NCBI GenBank assembly: GCA_024275515.1
Contig: JAJRYZ010000001.1
Location: forward strand, 1 to 36,962
DNA from: Spirochaetota bacterium
GTDB taxonomy: Bacteria; Spirochaetota; Spirochaetia; ARS1246
Reading direction: 5' to 3'
Length of the DNA: 36,962 nt
Shown here: in pieces, positions 7,574 to 16,253 of the stretch
Layout of the letters: every line of letters begins with the position of its first letter
How positions within the stretch are numbered: position 1 is the stretch's first letter
Made by a program: the position numbers and the translations under genes
Notes under the pieces: generated by a model
What the model saw: only the letters and a program-made list of their open reading frames with translations
The model's database searches: none
What the model was told of the DNA's origin: nothing

Positions 7574-9748
7574 TCATCCACCGTCACCGTCACCGTCACC
7601 ACGACCGGTGCCGTCGCGCCCTTTCGATCGTCCGCCGATGAGCGTGGGAAGAAGGGTCAGACTGAAAAACGCGCTCGAGCTCATGGTCACCCACATCAGC
7701 ACCGAAAGCGTCACGTGAATCTGCAGCGGGGATAACAGCATTGCGGTGAACCCGACGGCGAGGCCCATTGCATTCGCGAGTACCGGGGTCGCGACGAAGC
7801 GCAACGCGGTCTCCGTGGGGTCGACGTCTCCCCGCTGCTTGGCCCGTCGATACAGCGAAACGTAGTGGATTGCGTAGTCGATTCCGACACCGATCGTCAG
7901 CCCGCTCATGATGCCGGTTATGATGCTAAGATCGATCCTCGCGTACCCCATGACGCCGAACATGGCGACCAAGGTGATCGCGATCGGAACAGTCGAAGCG
8001 AGTCCGAGGAGGAGACTTCGTTGAGTGACCGCAGTGATGAGAAATACCAGGAATGCGGCGAGGGCGAGGGAGCCGAGTTGCTGCGGAATGATCTGATCGT
8101 TCATCTCCTTCATCACGAACGCGCTTCCCACCGGTTCCAGCGCGACGCCTGAATCTTCGGAGACCGCCTTCGCCGTGTCTTCGAATTGCTGCAACGTTTC
8201 GTCGTCAAGATCACGCAGAAAAAACACCGCGCGGCCCGTCCCGTCGTCGGCAAAGAAACTGGTCAGAAACTCCGGGTTAAGGGATCGAATCGCGGCAACC
8301 GCGCCCGAAACGGCCGCTCGGGTGCGAGGGTACCCCGGACTTCCCGATATCTCCTCCCAGAGGCCCGCGATCAGGCCGTACGCCGATATGCTTCGCCCGG
8401 CGAGACCCGCTTCCGCGGTTTTCCGTTGCAATTCCAGCACCGCGTCGGCCACGGCGGGATCGAAACGGTTCTCGGCGTCGAAGGTGACGTATACGGGGAT
8501 CGATCCGCCGAGCACGCGGACCGAAGTGTCGATGCTCTTGCGCACCGTCGTACGTGGCTTGTATACGTCGATCATCGAGAAGTTCGCGCGTAAAGAGAGC
8601 GCCCCGGGGAGCAGAGCGCCGACTGTCGCGACCGCGATGATCACCGACGGTGTTCCACGAAGGCGCGAGAGCGCGTGATAGACGGTCCCTTGCCGCCGGC
8701 GGTCGACCTTCCCGAGCGGCTTCTGATGCAACAGAATCGTGGGAAGAATCAACCACGTCGCGATCCCGGCCAGGAGAATACCCGCGGCGGCCGAAACGCC
8801 GAGTTCGCGAATCGCACGGCTGTTGATGATCGTCAACGAGAGAAAGCCGGCCATGGTGGTAACCGTGGTCATGATAATCGGCACACCGACCGCTTTCAGC
8901 GTCGTGCTTACCGCGTCCCGATTGTCCGCTCCCTCGTTGAGATTGTCGATGATGTGACTTGTCACATGCAATCCGTCGGCGCTTCCGAGAACGATGACGA
9001 ATATGGGGACGAGAATGCTTACGACCGACACCGACCCCTGGATCCATCCGATACTGCCGAGGGTGATCGCGGCGCCGACGACCGCGGGCACGAGAGAGAG
9101 CACCGTGGCGCGCACGTTACCGATTCTGATGCGAAAAACGACGAGCATCAGGAGAACGGCGATAGGCGGTATCGTCAGGATGATCCTGAGTACGTAGCTG
9201 AATATTTCCGCCTCGAGATACGGTTCTCCGGAAAACGTAACGACGAGTCCCGCCGATTCGAAGACTCTCCGCGCCTCCGCGATGACCCGCTTCAGGTCGG
9301 CGTCGGCCGTAAGCCTGAGCCGAAACACGCCGTAGGTGGTTCCGTCCACCTCGACAAGGGCCGCTCCTCCTGAGATTCGCTCCATTCGCTCGAGAACGAC
9401 CGCCCGCCGCTCGGCGTTCATTTCGACGATACCGGCCGGCACCGGAGACTCCGCCGCGTGAACGCCTTCGATTCCTTCCAGCGCGCGCGCCACGCGTGGA
9501 AGATCCGAGAGGTCCCCGCCCGCGCCGATCTCCGCCAGGGCGAGCAGTTGCCCGGCGTCTCCGAACGACTCGCTCATCCGCTGCAGCGCACGGAAGCGCG
9601 AGGAGTCGGGCGGCATGAAGATGTCGAAGTCGGTGTCGATTTTGAGCCGAAAGATCCCGGCAAGGGCAAACAGCATCGCGGCGGCGGTAAGGATCAGCAC
9701 GTACCTGCCGTACTTGGATAGGAAGCGGGTGTAGGATTCAATCGTCAC
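7574..9748 (-). CDS. RND/MMPL-family membrane transporter
   Basis: A 724-residue polytopic protein of the MMPL/hydrophobe-exporter branch of the RND superfamily. There is one N-terminal helix, a periplasmic domain (about 45-190), a block of helices, a second periplasmic domain and a second block of helices. Each block contains the family's Asp-bearing motif: LGSADGLHVTSHI in the first and GVGIDYAIHYVSLYRR in the second. Start is GTG 9748 with AGGAG (CTCCT at 9755-9759 on the plus strand) 6 bases upstream. The last residues are a Gly/Asp-rich low-complexity tail encoded by a CACCGT-type repeat (about 7577-7595). Family members export lipids, hopanoids or drugs; the substrate is not evident. 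It is divergent from the glycosylase gene across an 88-base gap with a nested dyad. Confidence 0.88.
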   Translation of the reverse strand: MTIESYTRFLSKYGRYVLILTAAAMLFALAGIFRLKIDTDFDIFMPPDSSRFRALQRMSESFGDAGQLLALAEIGAGGDLSDLPRVARALEGIEGVHAAESPVPAGIVEMNAERRAVVLERMERISGGAALVEVDGTTYGVFRLRLTADADLKRVIAEARRVFESAGLVVTFSGEPYLEAEIFSYVLRIILTIPPIAVLLMLVVFRIRIGNVRATVLSLVPAVVGAAITLGSIGWIQGSVSVVSILVPIFVIVLGSADGLHVTSHIIDNLNEGADNRDAVSTTLKAVGVPIIMTTVTTMAGFLSLTIINSRAIRELGVSAAAGILLAGIATWLILPTILLHQKPLGKVDRRRQGTVYHALSRLRGTPSVIIAVATVGALLPGALSLRANFSMIDVYKPRTTVRKSIDTSVRVLGGSIPVYVTFDAENRFDPAVADAVLELQRKTAEAGLAGRSISAYGLIAGLWEEISGSPGYPRTRAAVSGAVAAIRSLNPEFLTSFFADDGTGRAVFFLRDLDDETLQQFEDTAKAVSEDSGVALEPVGSAFVMKEMNDQIIPQQLGSLALAAFLVFLITAVTQRSLLLGLASTVPIAITLVAMFGVMGYARIDLSIITGIMSGLTIGVGIDYAIHYVSLYRRAKQRGDVDPTETALRFVATPVLANAMGLAVGFTAMLLSPLQIHVTLSVLMWVTMSSSAFFSLTLLPTLIGGRSKGRDGTGRGDGDGDGG

Positions 9749-9763
9749 GTTGCACTCCTGCGG

Positions 9764-9801
9764 GACAATAGTATCACGGGTCGCGTGATCGGGTCATTGT
9801 C
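9764..9801. promoter_or_regulatory. Nested inverted repeat between divergent transporter and glycosylase genes
   Basis: Two perfect concentric dyads. The outer arms are GACAAT (9764-9769) and ATTGTC (9796-9801); the inner arms are ATCACG (9773-9778) and CGTGAT (9784-9789) with a 5-base centre. It occupies most of the short intergenic space. On the minus strand it overlaps a TACTAT-like -10 for the transporter. It is a plausible operator for a local repressor, though no regulator gene is adjacent. Confidence 0.45.
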
Positions 9802-9836
9802 CGTCGTTGTACAAGTGTGATATCGTCACCGACGCC

Positions 9837-10481
9837 ATGGCGCGGCGGCACCTCATCGACGAGACGACATTCGAATCCGTGCTGGAAAAACTCGCCCTCG
9901 AGGCGCCGCTCGTTGCGCGCATTATCGACGCGTACGGGGCCCCTCCGCTCTGGCGCCGAGAACCCGGGTTTTCCTCGCTCGTATACGCGATTATCGAACA
10001 GCAAGTATCGCTCGCCTCGGCGCGGGCCGTCTACGAACGGCTACTCGACGCCGTCGGCGACCTGACGCCCGCCCGGTTTCTCGCCCTCGACCCCGCCACG
10101 CTGCGCTCGGTCGGGTTTAGCCGGCGGAAAACCGATTACTGCGCCGGACTCGCCCGCTGCATCGTCTCCGGCCGACTCGATCTGGACCGACTCGCCCTCG
10201 CCGACGACGATGCGGTTCGACGGGAGCTGACGGCGATTCGCGGAATCGGTCGATGGACCGCGGATGTCTATCTGCTTCACTCGCTCGGTCGCCCCGACGT
10301 CTGGCCGGTGGGCGACCTCGCGCTCAAGGTCGCCGTGCGGGAAACGCTGGATCTCGCGCGGCGACCAACGGAAGAGGAGCTTGTCGGAATCGGCCGTCCG
10401 TTCCGCCCGTGGCGCTCGGTCGCCGCGCGTGTCTTCTGGCACGCCTATCTCTCTCGACGCGGAGTCGTCGAAGTCACCTAA
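9837..10481 (+). CDS. DNA-3-methyladenine glycosylase, AlkA-like HhH-GPD family
   Basis: A 214-residue base-excision-repair glycosylase that removes alkylated purines from DNA. The helix-hairpin-helix LTAIRGIGRWTADVYLL is followed by the catalytic Asp in WPVGDLALKVAV (Asp160), and FSSLVYAIIEQQVSLASARAVYERL matches the substrate-pocket helices. The start chosen is ATG 9837; a TTG at 9807 would add 10 residues of non-family sequence. The protein is shorter than E. coli AlkA because the N-terminal TATA-box-like domain is missing, as in many bacterial members of the 200-220-residue class. It converges with the PRC-barrel gene (12 bases between stops). Confidence 0.9.
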   Translation: MARRHLIDETTFESVLEKLALEAPLVARIIDAYGAPPLWRREPGFSSLVYAIIEQQVSLASARAVYERLLDAVGDLTPARFLALDPATLRSVGFSRRKTDYCAGLARCIVSGRLDLDRLALADDDAVRRELTAIRGIGRWTADVYLLHSLGRPDVWPVGDLALKVAVRETLDLARRPTEEELVGIGRPFRPWRSVAARVFWHAYLSRRGVVEVT

Positions 10482-10493
10482 CCGGCGGCGCGA

Positions 10494-10925
10494 TCAAAAC
10501 CCGTAGGTCGAGAATCCGTCCACGCCCTCCTGCCCGGCCTGGAAAGCCCAATACGGCGAAACGCCGAACACCGAATGAAGCTCGCGTTCGGTGTCCCGGT
10601 CGATGTTTTCGCCGTCCTCGATCGCAGGCGCCATACGTACCATGTCCGGCGTGATATCGGAGGCTACCCGTCTTTCGTCGTGGTTCACGCGGCACGTGCA
10701 TACGGGCACGACGATGCTTTTTCCGTCCGTCGAGAACGGAGCGATGGTGGTGTCGACGACCATGTACCTACTCACCTTTTTTTCCGATTCAGTGAGGATG
10801 TCGACGACCTTTCCGATGATCGTCTCGGATTTTCCGACGACGATATAGCCGGTGATGTCCCGATCCAGATCCCGGCAACAATCCTCCGTGGGCATCGCCA
10901 TCTTTCTTACGCTTTTCAAACTCAT
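10494..10925 (-). CDS. PRC-barrel domain protein
   Basis: A 143-residue soluble protein with a PRC-barrel-like core at about residues 24-75 (DITGYIVVGKSETIIGKVVDILTE, then KKVSRYMVVDTT and KSIVVPV). This fold occurs in photosynthetic reaction-centre H subunits, RimM and many small bacterial proteins of unknown role. Two cysteine pairs are visible (EDCCRD near residue 16 and PVCTC near residue 75), possibly metal- or redox-related. Start ATG 10925 is preceded by GGGAG at 7-base spacing. A promoter for the divergent propeller gene lies in the 293 bases upstream. No specific function can be assigned. Confidence 0.72.
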   Translation of the reverse strand: MSLKSVRKMAMPTEDCCRDLDRDITGYIVVGKSETIIGKVVDILTESEKKVSRYMVVDTTIAPFSTDGKSIVVPVCTCRVNHDERRVASDITPDMVRMAPAIEDGENIDRDTERELHSVFGVSPYWAFQAGQEGVDGFSTYGF

Positions 10926-11031
10926 AACCTTACTCCCTCGATTGAGACGCGCTCATCGGCGCGCCCCCTCTCACAGTCGAGATCCCTCCGGGTGAGACGC
11001 CTCCGTCTTCGGCGGGATCGTCCGTACGATA

Positions 11032-11051
11032 TACCCTACCCGGGTGTAGTA
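11032..11051. promoter_or_regulatory. 20-bp imperfect palindrome in the 10926-11218 intergenic region
   Basis: TACCCTACCC meets GGGTGTAGTA back to back, with two mismatched pairs across the dyad. It sits between the divergent PRC-barrel and propeller genes, about 85 bases upstream of the propeller gene's -35 box. Apart from this element and the promoter at 11137-11165, nothing else was recognised in this 293-base gap. Confidence 0.35.
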
Positions 11052-11136
11052 CTAATATGGACAATACCGACCCGCAGGTCAACAGATTTCTCACCCTTCG
11101 GCACGGAGGTCCCCCACATCAACCACGACTCAAAGC

Positions 11137-11165
11137 TTGACTCTCGGGAAAAACCTGAGTATAGG
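11137..11165 (+). promoter_or_regulatory. Sigma-70-type promoter with dyad in spacer, upstream of propeller-rhodanese gene
   Basis: TTGACT (11137-11142), a 17-base spacer and TATAGG (11160-11165). The spacer itself is an imperfect inverted repeat, CTCGGG-AAAAA-CCTGAG, filling the gap between the two boxes. A repressor or activator bound there would control polymerase access. The ribosome-binding site GGAGG of the downstream gene follows at 11209-11213. Confidence 0.55.
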
Positions 11166-11218
11166 AGTATGGTACCCTTGACGGGTATGGTATTTCGATC
11201 CTTTGCACGGAGGCACGT

Positions 11219-12721
11219 ATGAAAAAGACCGCTATCACGGCAATCGCATGGGCGCTTTTGTCCACTTTCGTGTGGGCGCACGGAGGCGACGACCCGCCGA
11301 AGGCCGCAGCCGAGGCGCGCTCGGCGCTTCCGGACAACGCGCTGTGGGTCGCGAACGGTCTCGACGATACGATCAGCGTCATAGAGCTCGGCGCCGGCTC
11401 GGTAACGACCACACTTAGGGCCGGCGTCAACCCGCACATTATTAGTGCGGCGCCCGACGGAAGGTTGATCTATGTCGTAAACGCAGGCGTCCACGATCGC
11501 CCGTCCGCCGAACACGCCTCCGTCGCAAGCGAAATGAAGCCCAAGAGCGAATCCGACAATGACGACGACTCGGGACGGTCGGCGCGCGAAGATCGCGACA
11601 TGAACGAAAGCACCCGAATGGAGAGGACGATGTCGAACAGCCTCTGGATCTATGAGGCATCGAGCGGAGCCGTCGTCGCTACCGTTGCCGTCGGCATGGG
11701 TCCGACGCACGCGCTTCCCTCGCCGGACGGCAGATGGGTGTACGTGACAAACACCGACGAAGATTCGATAACCGTCGTCGACACCTCCACATGGACGGTC
11801 GCCGACACCATATCCGGCCTCCCCGAGCCGCATGACGGTGAATTCAACGACGACGGGACGCTCCTTTTTCTGGCAACAGCCGGCGACAACACGCTCAGCG
11901 TCGTGGACACCGCCGATCGGGCCGTTGTCGGCCGATATCCGGTGGGCGAAAAACCGCGCGGGGTCGCCGTCGGCGGCGCGAGCGGCGAAACGGTGTTTCT
12001 GACCAACAAGGCCGACGGGACGCTGAGCGTCTTCCCCCGCCCGCGCACCGACGAGACGGTCTTCACCTACCGCGTCGGCGACGGACCTCACGCGTTGCGC
12101 GTAGCGCCCGACGGGAAGACGGTCTATATTGCCTTGAGTGCGGAGAACGCCGTCGCGGTGTTTGACGTCGCGGTCGCCGCCGTGGTCGATTCGATAGCCG
12201 TAGGAGAGCTACCCGAGCAACTCGACTTGAGCGACGACGGCCGAACCTTGTTCGTCGGCAACAACGCCGACGCGACCGTTTCGATAATAGATACGGTCAC
12301 ACGCACGGTGACCGATACGATACCCGTCGGTCGGGGCGCCTACGGCGTGCAGGCGGTGGGGCCGCGCTCGACGCAATTCGTCGATCTGCCGAAAACCTCT
12401 CGAGGGTATGCCCGGATCGGCGCCGTCGAATTGAACGACGCGTTGAAAGCGAAAGAGTTTACCCTCATAAACGTGCATGTGCCGTACGCCGGCGATATCC
12501 CGGGGACCGATATGAACATCCCGTTCAACCGGATCGATGAGTACGAGGCGCGCCTCCCCGCGAAAGACCTGCCCGTCGTCGTGTATTGTCGTAGCGGGAG
12601 CATGAGTAGAACGGCCGCCGCCCGGCTCGTCGCGCTCGGCTTCACGAACGTCGTCGAGCTCGACGGGGGATTCAACGCGTGGAGAAGGGCCGGGTATTCG
12701 CTCGTCCGCCGGGACCGATGA
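11219..12721 (+). CDS. Secreted YVTN/YncE-type beta-propeller fused to a C-terminal rhodanese domain
   Basis: A 500-residue exported protein. Signal peptide is residues 1-20 (MKK..., hydrophobic core, VWA), with likely cleavage leaving His as the mature first residue (HGGDD). Residues about 40-390 are repeated YVTN-like blades (LWVANGLDDTISVIE, WVYVTNTDEDSITVVDT, LFLATAGDNTLSVVD, VFLTNKADGTLSVF, VYIALSAENAVAVFD, LFVGNNADATVSIID). An acidic, Met/His-containing insert at about 95-145 interrupts the early blades. Residues about 400-500 form a rhodanese domain with the active-site loop VYCRSGSMSRTA (Cys457) and LDGGFNAW. Start ATG 11219 has GGAGG 5 bases upstream. A methyltransferase gene begins one base after its stop. 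Such propellers often act in binding or scaffolding; the fusion implies periplasmic sulfur (or selenium) transfer, which is inference. Confidence 0.87.
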   Translation: MKKTAITAIAWALLSTFVWAHGGDDPPKAAAEARSALPDNALWVANGLDDTISVIELGAGSVTTTLRAGVNPHIISAAPDGRLIYVVNAGVHDRPSAEHASVASEMKPKSESDNDDDSGRSAREDRDMNESTRMERTMSNSLWIYEASSGAVVATVAVGMGPTHALPSPDGRWVYVTNTDEDSITVVDTSTWTVADTISGLPEPHDGEFNDDGTLLFLATAGDNTLSVVDTADRAVVGRYPVGEKPRGVAVGGASGETVFLTNKADGTLSVFPRPRTDETVFTYRVGDGPHALRVAPDGKTVYIALSAENAVAVFDVAVAAVVDSIAVGELPEQLDLSDDGRTLFVGNNADATVSIIDTVTRTVTDTIPVGRGAYGVQAVGPRSTQFVDLPKTSRGYARIGAVELNDALKAKEFTLINVHVPYAGDIPGTDMNIPFNRIDEYEARLPAKDLPVVVYCRSGSMSRTAAARLVALGFTNVVELDGGFNAWRRAGYSLVRRDR

Positions 12722-12722
12722 G

Positions 12723-13433
12723 ATGAACTTCCGCCGGGAGGCCGGGAGCGGCGGCCGCCGCCATGCGTCGCCGCCCGGAAGCTGCTCTGAAGACGTATCG
12801 TCGCGTCATTCGATATCGACCAAGTACGATCGAGCCTCGAAGAGCTACGACCGGATGGAAGCTCTCATCGAAACGCTTCTGTTTCGTAAAGCGCGGCGAC
12901 GCGCCGTCGCGCACGTTCGGGGAGAGGTTCTCGAAATCGGCGTCGGAACGGGGAAGAACCTGCCGTTCTATCCCGAAAGCGCGACCGTGACGGGCATCGA
13001 CGTCAGCTGCGGTATGCTGGAACGGGCACGTCGAAGGGCCGCACGGCTAAACAACACCGAGATTCGCCTTCGCCGCATGGATGCCGAAGCGATGCCGTTT
13101 CCCGACGACTCTTTCGACACGGTTATTTCAACATTCGTGTTCTGCACCGTTGCGAATCCTCACGCCGGGCTTGGGGAAGCTCTTCGCGTGCTCAAACCCG
13201 CGGGGAAAGCGATATTCCTCGAGCACATGCGAAGTCGACACGTTTTCCTGAACGCCGTGCTTGGATTCATGAATCTGTTTACCTTACCGTTGCTCGGCAC
13301 CTCGATGACTCGCGACACCGAGGCCAACATTCGGGCGGCGGGTTTCGTCGTACACGACGTCGAACTCTTGTTCCTTGATATCGTCCGTCTGATCGTCGCC
13401 ACGAAAAATGCGGACGCGTCGGCGAAAGCGTGA
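12723..13433 (+). CDS. Class I SAM-dependent methyltransferase
   Basis: A 236-residue Rossmann-fold methyltransferase of the UbiE/PmtA-like Methyltransf_11 group. Visible motifs are motif I VLEIGVGTGKNLPFYP (about residues 69-84), acidic motif II TGIDVS, AMPFPDDSFDTVISTFVFCTV (motif post-II) and LRVLKPAGKAIFLEH. The N-terminal 35 residues are Arg/Ser-rich and look unstructured, so the true start could be internal, but ATG 12723 fits tight coupling to the upstream gene (1-base gap). No signal peptide, so it acts in the cytoplasm while its partner is exported. The substrate is unknown; a small thiol, lipid headgroup or metalloid are all possible. Confidence 0.85.
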   Translation: MNFRREAGSGGRRHASPPGSCSEDVSSRHSISTKYDRASKSYDRMEALIETLLFRKARRRAVAHVRGEVLEIGVGTGKNLPFYPESATVTGIDVSCGMLERARRRAARLNNTEIRLRRMDAEAMPFPDDSFDTVISTFVFCTVANPHAGLGEALRVLKPAGKAIFLEHMRSRHVFLNAVLGFMNLFTLPLLGTSMTRDTEANIRAAGFVVHDVELLFLDIVRLIVATKNADASAKA

Positions 13434-13443
13434 CACGGGCTCC

Positions 13444-13470
13444 GTCGGTGCGGTCGGTACGGTCGGTGCA
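13444..13470. repeat. Short 9-bp tandem repeat, three units
   Basis: GTCGGTGCG, GTCGGTACG, GTCGGTGCA in direct tandem between the convergent methyltransferase and heparinase-like genes. It lies in the 61-base gap between the two stop codons. Likely slippage-derived; no function evident. Confidence 0.5.
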
Positions 13471-13494
13471 ATCGCCCGCCCCTTCAGGCTCGTC

Positions 13495-15795
13495 TCATAC
13501 TTCCGCCTCGCGTGTCTGCTTGGCAACGACTTCGACGCGCGTGGTAAGCGCGTGCTCGTGGCTCGCCTGACTCACCAACCGGACCAGGGTGACCGGTCGC
13601 TCCGCGCCGTCGATGCCGTCTTCCTCGACCGTTGTTTCGGCCGGAGTCCAGTCGACGGCCGCCACGACAAGGTCCGCACACTTTCCCACGATCCGAACCC
13701 CGGAGTCTTCCGCGACGACGGGCAAAGTAGTGTTTAGGCGAAACGAGACGGGAGTCGGTTCCGGACACGCCACTCGATCGCGAAACACGAAAACCCGGTG
13801 ACTTTCCGCCTCTACCGTTCTCGTGTTTCTTTGAAAAAGCCCCTCCGGCCATGCGCCGGTTACCTCGCACGCGAGCGAAAGAAGTCCGTCGGAGACTTCG
13901 GCGTGCACGATTCGCGCTCCGGGGTCGCAACTGCTCAGTTGATCGGGAAGAACTTTGCCCGGCGGTTCGGGTTGCAGCAGATTGTGTCGGCCGGAGCGTT
14001 TGAGGAGATTCGTTTCCGGGTGCGCGTAGTTGGTCACTCCCCGATCGACGGCCAACTCGTCCTCGCCCGCTTCGATGACAAAAGATCCCTTGTCGCAATG
14101 ATAGTGGCCGCCGTAGGCGGGCCCGGCGATGAAATGAAAATGAACGTGCCCGAGCTCGTCGTCCTGCACGACCCAGTCGACCTGACCGACACACGGGAAG
14201 AAGCGAAATCCCTCCTCCACGGCCGTAGAAAACTCCTCGATCTCCTCCGGAGCGATGATGAAACTGAAGTATCCAGGCTCGGTTTCCCGGTCGCGAGACG
14301 CCGTCGCGTATACCCGGCGCCATTTCGGATCGCCGGTTATGGTCGCGTACGCCGATGCCAGGTCCGGATGCACCGCGCTTCGATGACAGTCGTTGATCGG
14401 CAGCAGATAGTAGCCGCCGCCGACGGTCGAAAGCATCCCCAGCCCGAACAGACCGGTCTTGAGCAGGGCTTCGGTCGCGTATTCGTCGAGCCTCGTTCTA
14501 CGGTATCTGGCCAAAACGTAGAGCGTGGCGACCGCATTCATAAAAGTGTAGTGCCAGTACCCGGGACCCTCGAGGGTTCCTCCATCCTCCTTTACATAGT
14601 CATCTATGATTTCAAGAAGATCGCGTTCGGCCGCGCCGACCCGCTCGTTGTATCGCGGGTAAGCGCTTGCCAGAGCGAGGAGTCCGTGAATGCGTCCGGA
14701 CGAAAAGACGATCCCCTGGTTCATGTGCCGGATATACTCCGATTCAATAAAGTCCGTCTCGATTCTGGGCAGGCCTTTCGTCGCAACGGCATTGAGGATT
14801 ACCCGCCGCCCGTAATCGGTAAGACAAAACCCCGCCCAATCGAGAACCAACGCGCACGCCCGCGAATAGACCTCCTCGGTAAACGAACGATGATGCCAGA
14901 GCTTCCCCGGATGGACACCGATGTCGGACTCGAACCAGTACTCGCAGTGCGCCGCCGAGAGCGCCATCCGCGCGGCCATCCGGCAGAGCGCTTCGTCTTT
15001 TTCCATAACGCCGACGAAAGCGAGATCTTCCATCAGGTGCGCCCATGAGATCCTCGTCATGTCTCTGTCGCGGCAGAACCGTCTGTCCGGTTTCGGAATG
15101 AGCTTCCCGATCTGCCGCTCCGGGCGATCCTGCAGATGTGCCCGAGCCCGATCGACCATCCGTTCGAACCCGGCCCGATGCGGGCGCCGGTTAACTCTCC
15201 GCCTGAGCATCTCGGTCTCCCGGCCGGCACTGAAATAGATCCCGATCGTAGGTTCGAATTCGACCTCCTCTCCGACGGGCTTGAGCATCAGCGGCCATTC
15301 GGGCGTGTACGGGCTCGGCCGTGAGAGCATCGCCTCAACAGAACCGCGATTCGCCACGCCGAGCCACCGAATTTTCGCGGTAATGTCGGTCCGCTTGAGC
15401 ACGCCGAAGGTGAATCTGACTCCCAGAACACGCGAGAAAGGGAGCGGACCTGAGTATTCTTCGGTGGTGCCCTTTCCGACCGATTCGATCACGTCGATCC
15501 ATCCGTCGACCCCTTTGAGGGCGACTACCACCTGCGCCCAGCCCGGCAACGCCAGAAGCATCCGCAACTCGTCGTATTCGCTCAGATCGACGTCACAGCT
15601 CCGTTCCAATGAAACCGCCGGTTTGCCGATTTCGCCGGGCGCGATATCGACCTCTACGGCGGCGAAACCGCCGCGCACTTGTCCCGAAGCTCCCGCATAC
15701 CATTGTACGGAATACGAGCGGTGCAACCCGCTCGCGCCGGTGTCGAAGAACGGCTCGAGAAACGCCTCCGCCTCGTTGATTCGAACAGGGTTCAT
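13495..15795 (-). CDS. Heparinase II/III-like polysaccharide lyase family protein
   Basis: A 766-residue protein. An N-terminal carbohydrate-binding-like beta region (about 1-180) precedes an alpha-toroid domain containing HLMEDLAFVGVMEKDEALCRMAARM and HHRSFTEEVYSRACALVLDW, and a C-terminal heparinase II/III-type beta-sandwich with HVHFHFIAGPAYGGHYHCDKG followed by SFVIEAGEDELAVDRGVTNY, the family's His/Asp-rich signature. Start ATG 15795 is fixed by AAGGAGG at 7-base spacing (CCTCCTT at 15803-15809 on the plus strand). The frame is open upstream to 16011 without family character. No signal peptide is evident, so an intracellular role on imported oligosaccharides is plausible. Specificity (heparin, alginate or other uronate polymer) cannot be called. 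Confidence 0.8.
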   Translation of the reverse strand: MNPVRINEAEAFLEPFFDTGASGLHRSYSVQWYAGASGQVRGGFAAVEVDIAPGEIGKPAVSLERSCDVDLSEYDELRMLLALPGWAQVVVALKGVDGWIDVIESVGKGTTEEYSGPLPFSRVLGVRFTFGVLKRTDITAKIRWLGVANRGSVEAMLSRPSPYTPEWPLMLKPVGEEVEFEPTIGIYFSAGRETEMLRRRVNRRPHRAGFERMVDRARAHLQDRPERQIGKLIPKPDRRFCRDRDMTRISWAHLMEDLAFVGVMEKDEALCRMAARMALSAAHCEYWFESDIGVHPGKLWHHRSFTEEVYSRACALVLDWAGFCLTDYGRRVILNAVATKGLPRIETDFIESEYIRHMNQGIVFSSGRIHGLLALASAYPRYNERVGAAERDLLEIIDDYVKEDGGTLEGPGYWHYTFMNAVATLYVLARYRRTRLDEYATEALLKTGLFGLGMLSTVGGGYYLLPINDCHRSAVHPDLASAYATITGDPKWRRVYATASRDRETEPGYFSFIIAPEEIEEFSTAVEEGFRFFPCVGQVDWVVQDDELGHVHFHFIAGPAYGGHYHCDKGSFVIEAGEDELAVDRGVTNYAHPETNLLKRSGRHNLLQPEPPGKVLPDQLSSCDPGARIVHAEVSDGLLSLACEVTGAWPEGLFQRNTRTVEAESHRVFVFRDRVACPEPTPVSFRLNTTLPVVAEDSGVRIVGKCADLVVAAVDWTPAETTVEEDGIDGAERPVTLVRLVSQASHEHALTTRVEVVAKQTREAEV

Positions 15796-16025
15796 TCGCA
15801 TCCCTCCTTGCGTCTTGCTACTTCGTGCGTCGGGAAAGTGTATCAGCTCAAAAGATCGAAGGCGATAGACGCGTCGGACGGCGTTCCTATTCATCGGTTC
15901 TTTCGTGTACATTCGGAACGGTTCGACGAAAGAGGAGGCGGGACGAAACCGCCTGCACCGACGGAGTACATTCGATCGGTGAATAGCCGATCGATCGGCC
16001 GGTATAGTCAATCAGGAGGATTCAC

Positions 16026-16253
16026 ATGAACCGATACCTTGCGCCGGTGCTGTCGGCGCTCGTGGTAGCTGCACTCGCCGTCGGCTACGCGGTGTTCTTC
16101 TTTCTCGTTATTGAAGACATCCAAATCGAACGGGCGATCAAGATCGTTATCGCCGCGGGATCGCTGTTCGTGGTCATCGGTGTGTCGGCGGCTCTTCTGT
16201 CGCGAATCAAAGAACTGAGAGGAGGACAAGAGGATGATCTTGGTAAATACTGA
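16026..16253 (+). CDS. Small two-helix membrane protein
   Basis: A 75-residue protein with two hydrophobic segments (about 5-28 and 40-60) and a charged C-terminus (SRIKELRGGQEDDLGKY). A strong AGGAGG (about 16015-16020) precedes ATG 16026. Its last 20 bases overlap the start of the YbjQ-family gene, indicating translational coupling. No family recognised; the coupling suggests it works with, or anchors, the YbjQ-like product. Confidence 0.75.
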   Translation: MNRYLAPVLSALVVAALAVGYAVFFFLVIEDIQIERAIKIVIAAGSLFVVIGVSAALLSRIKELRGGQEDDLGKY

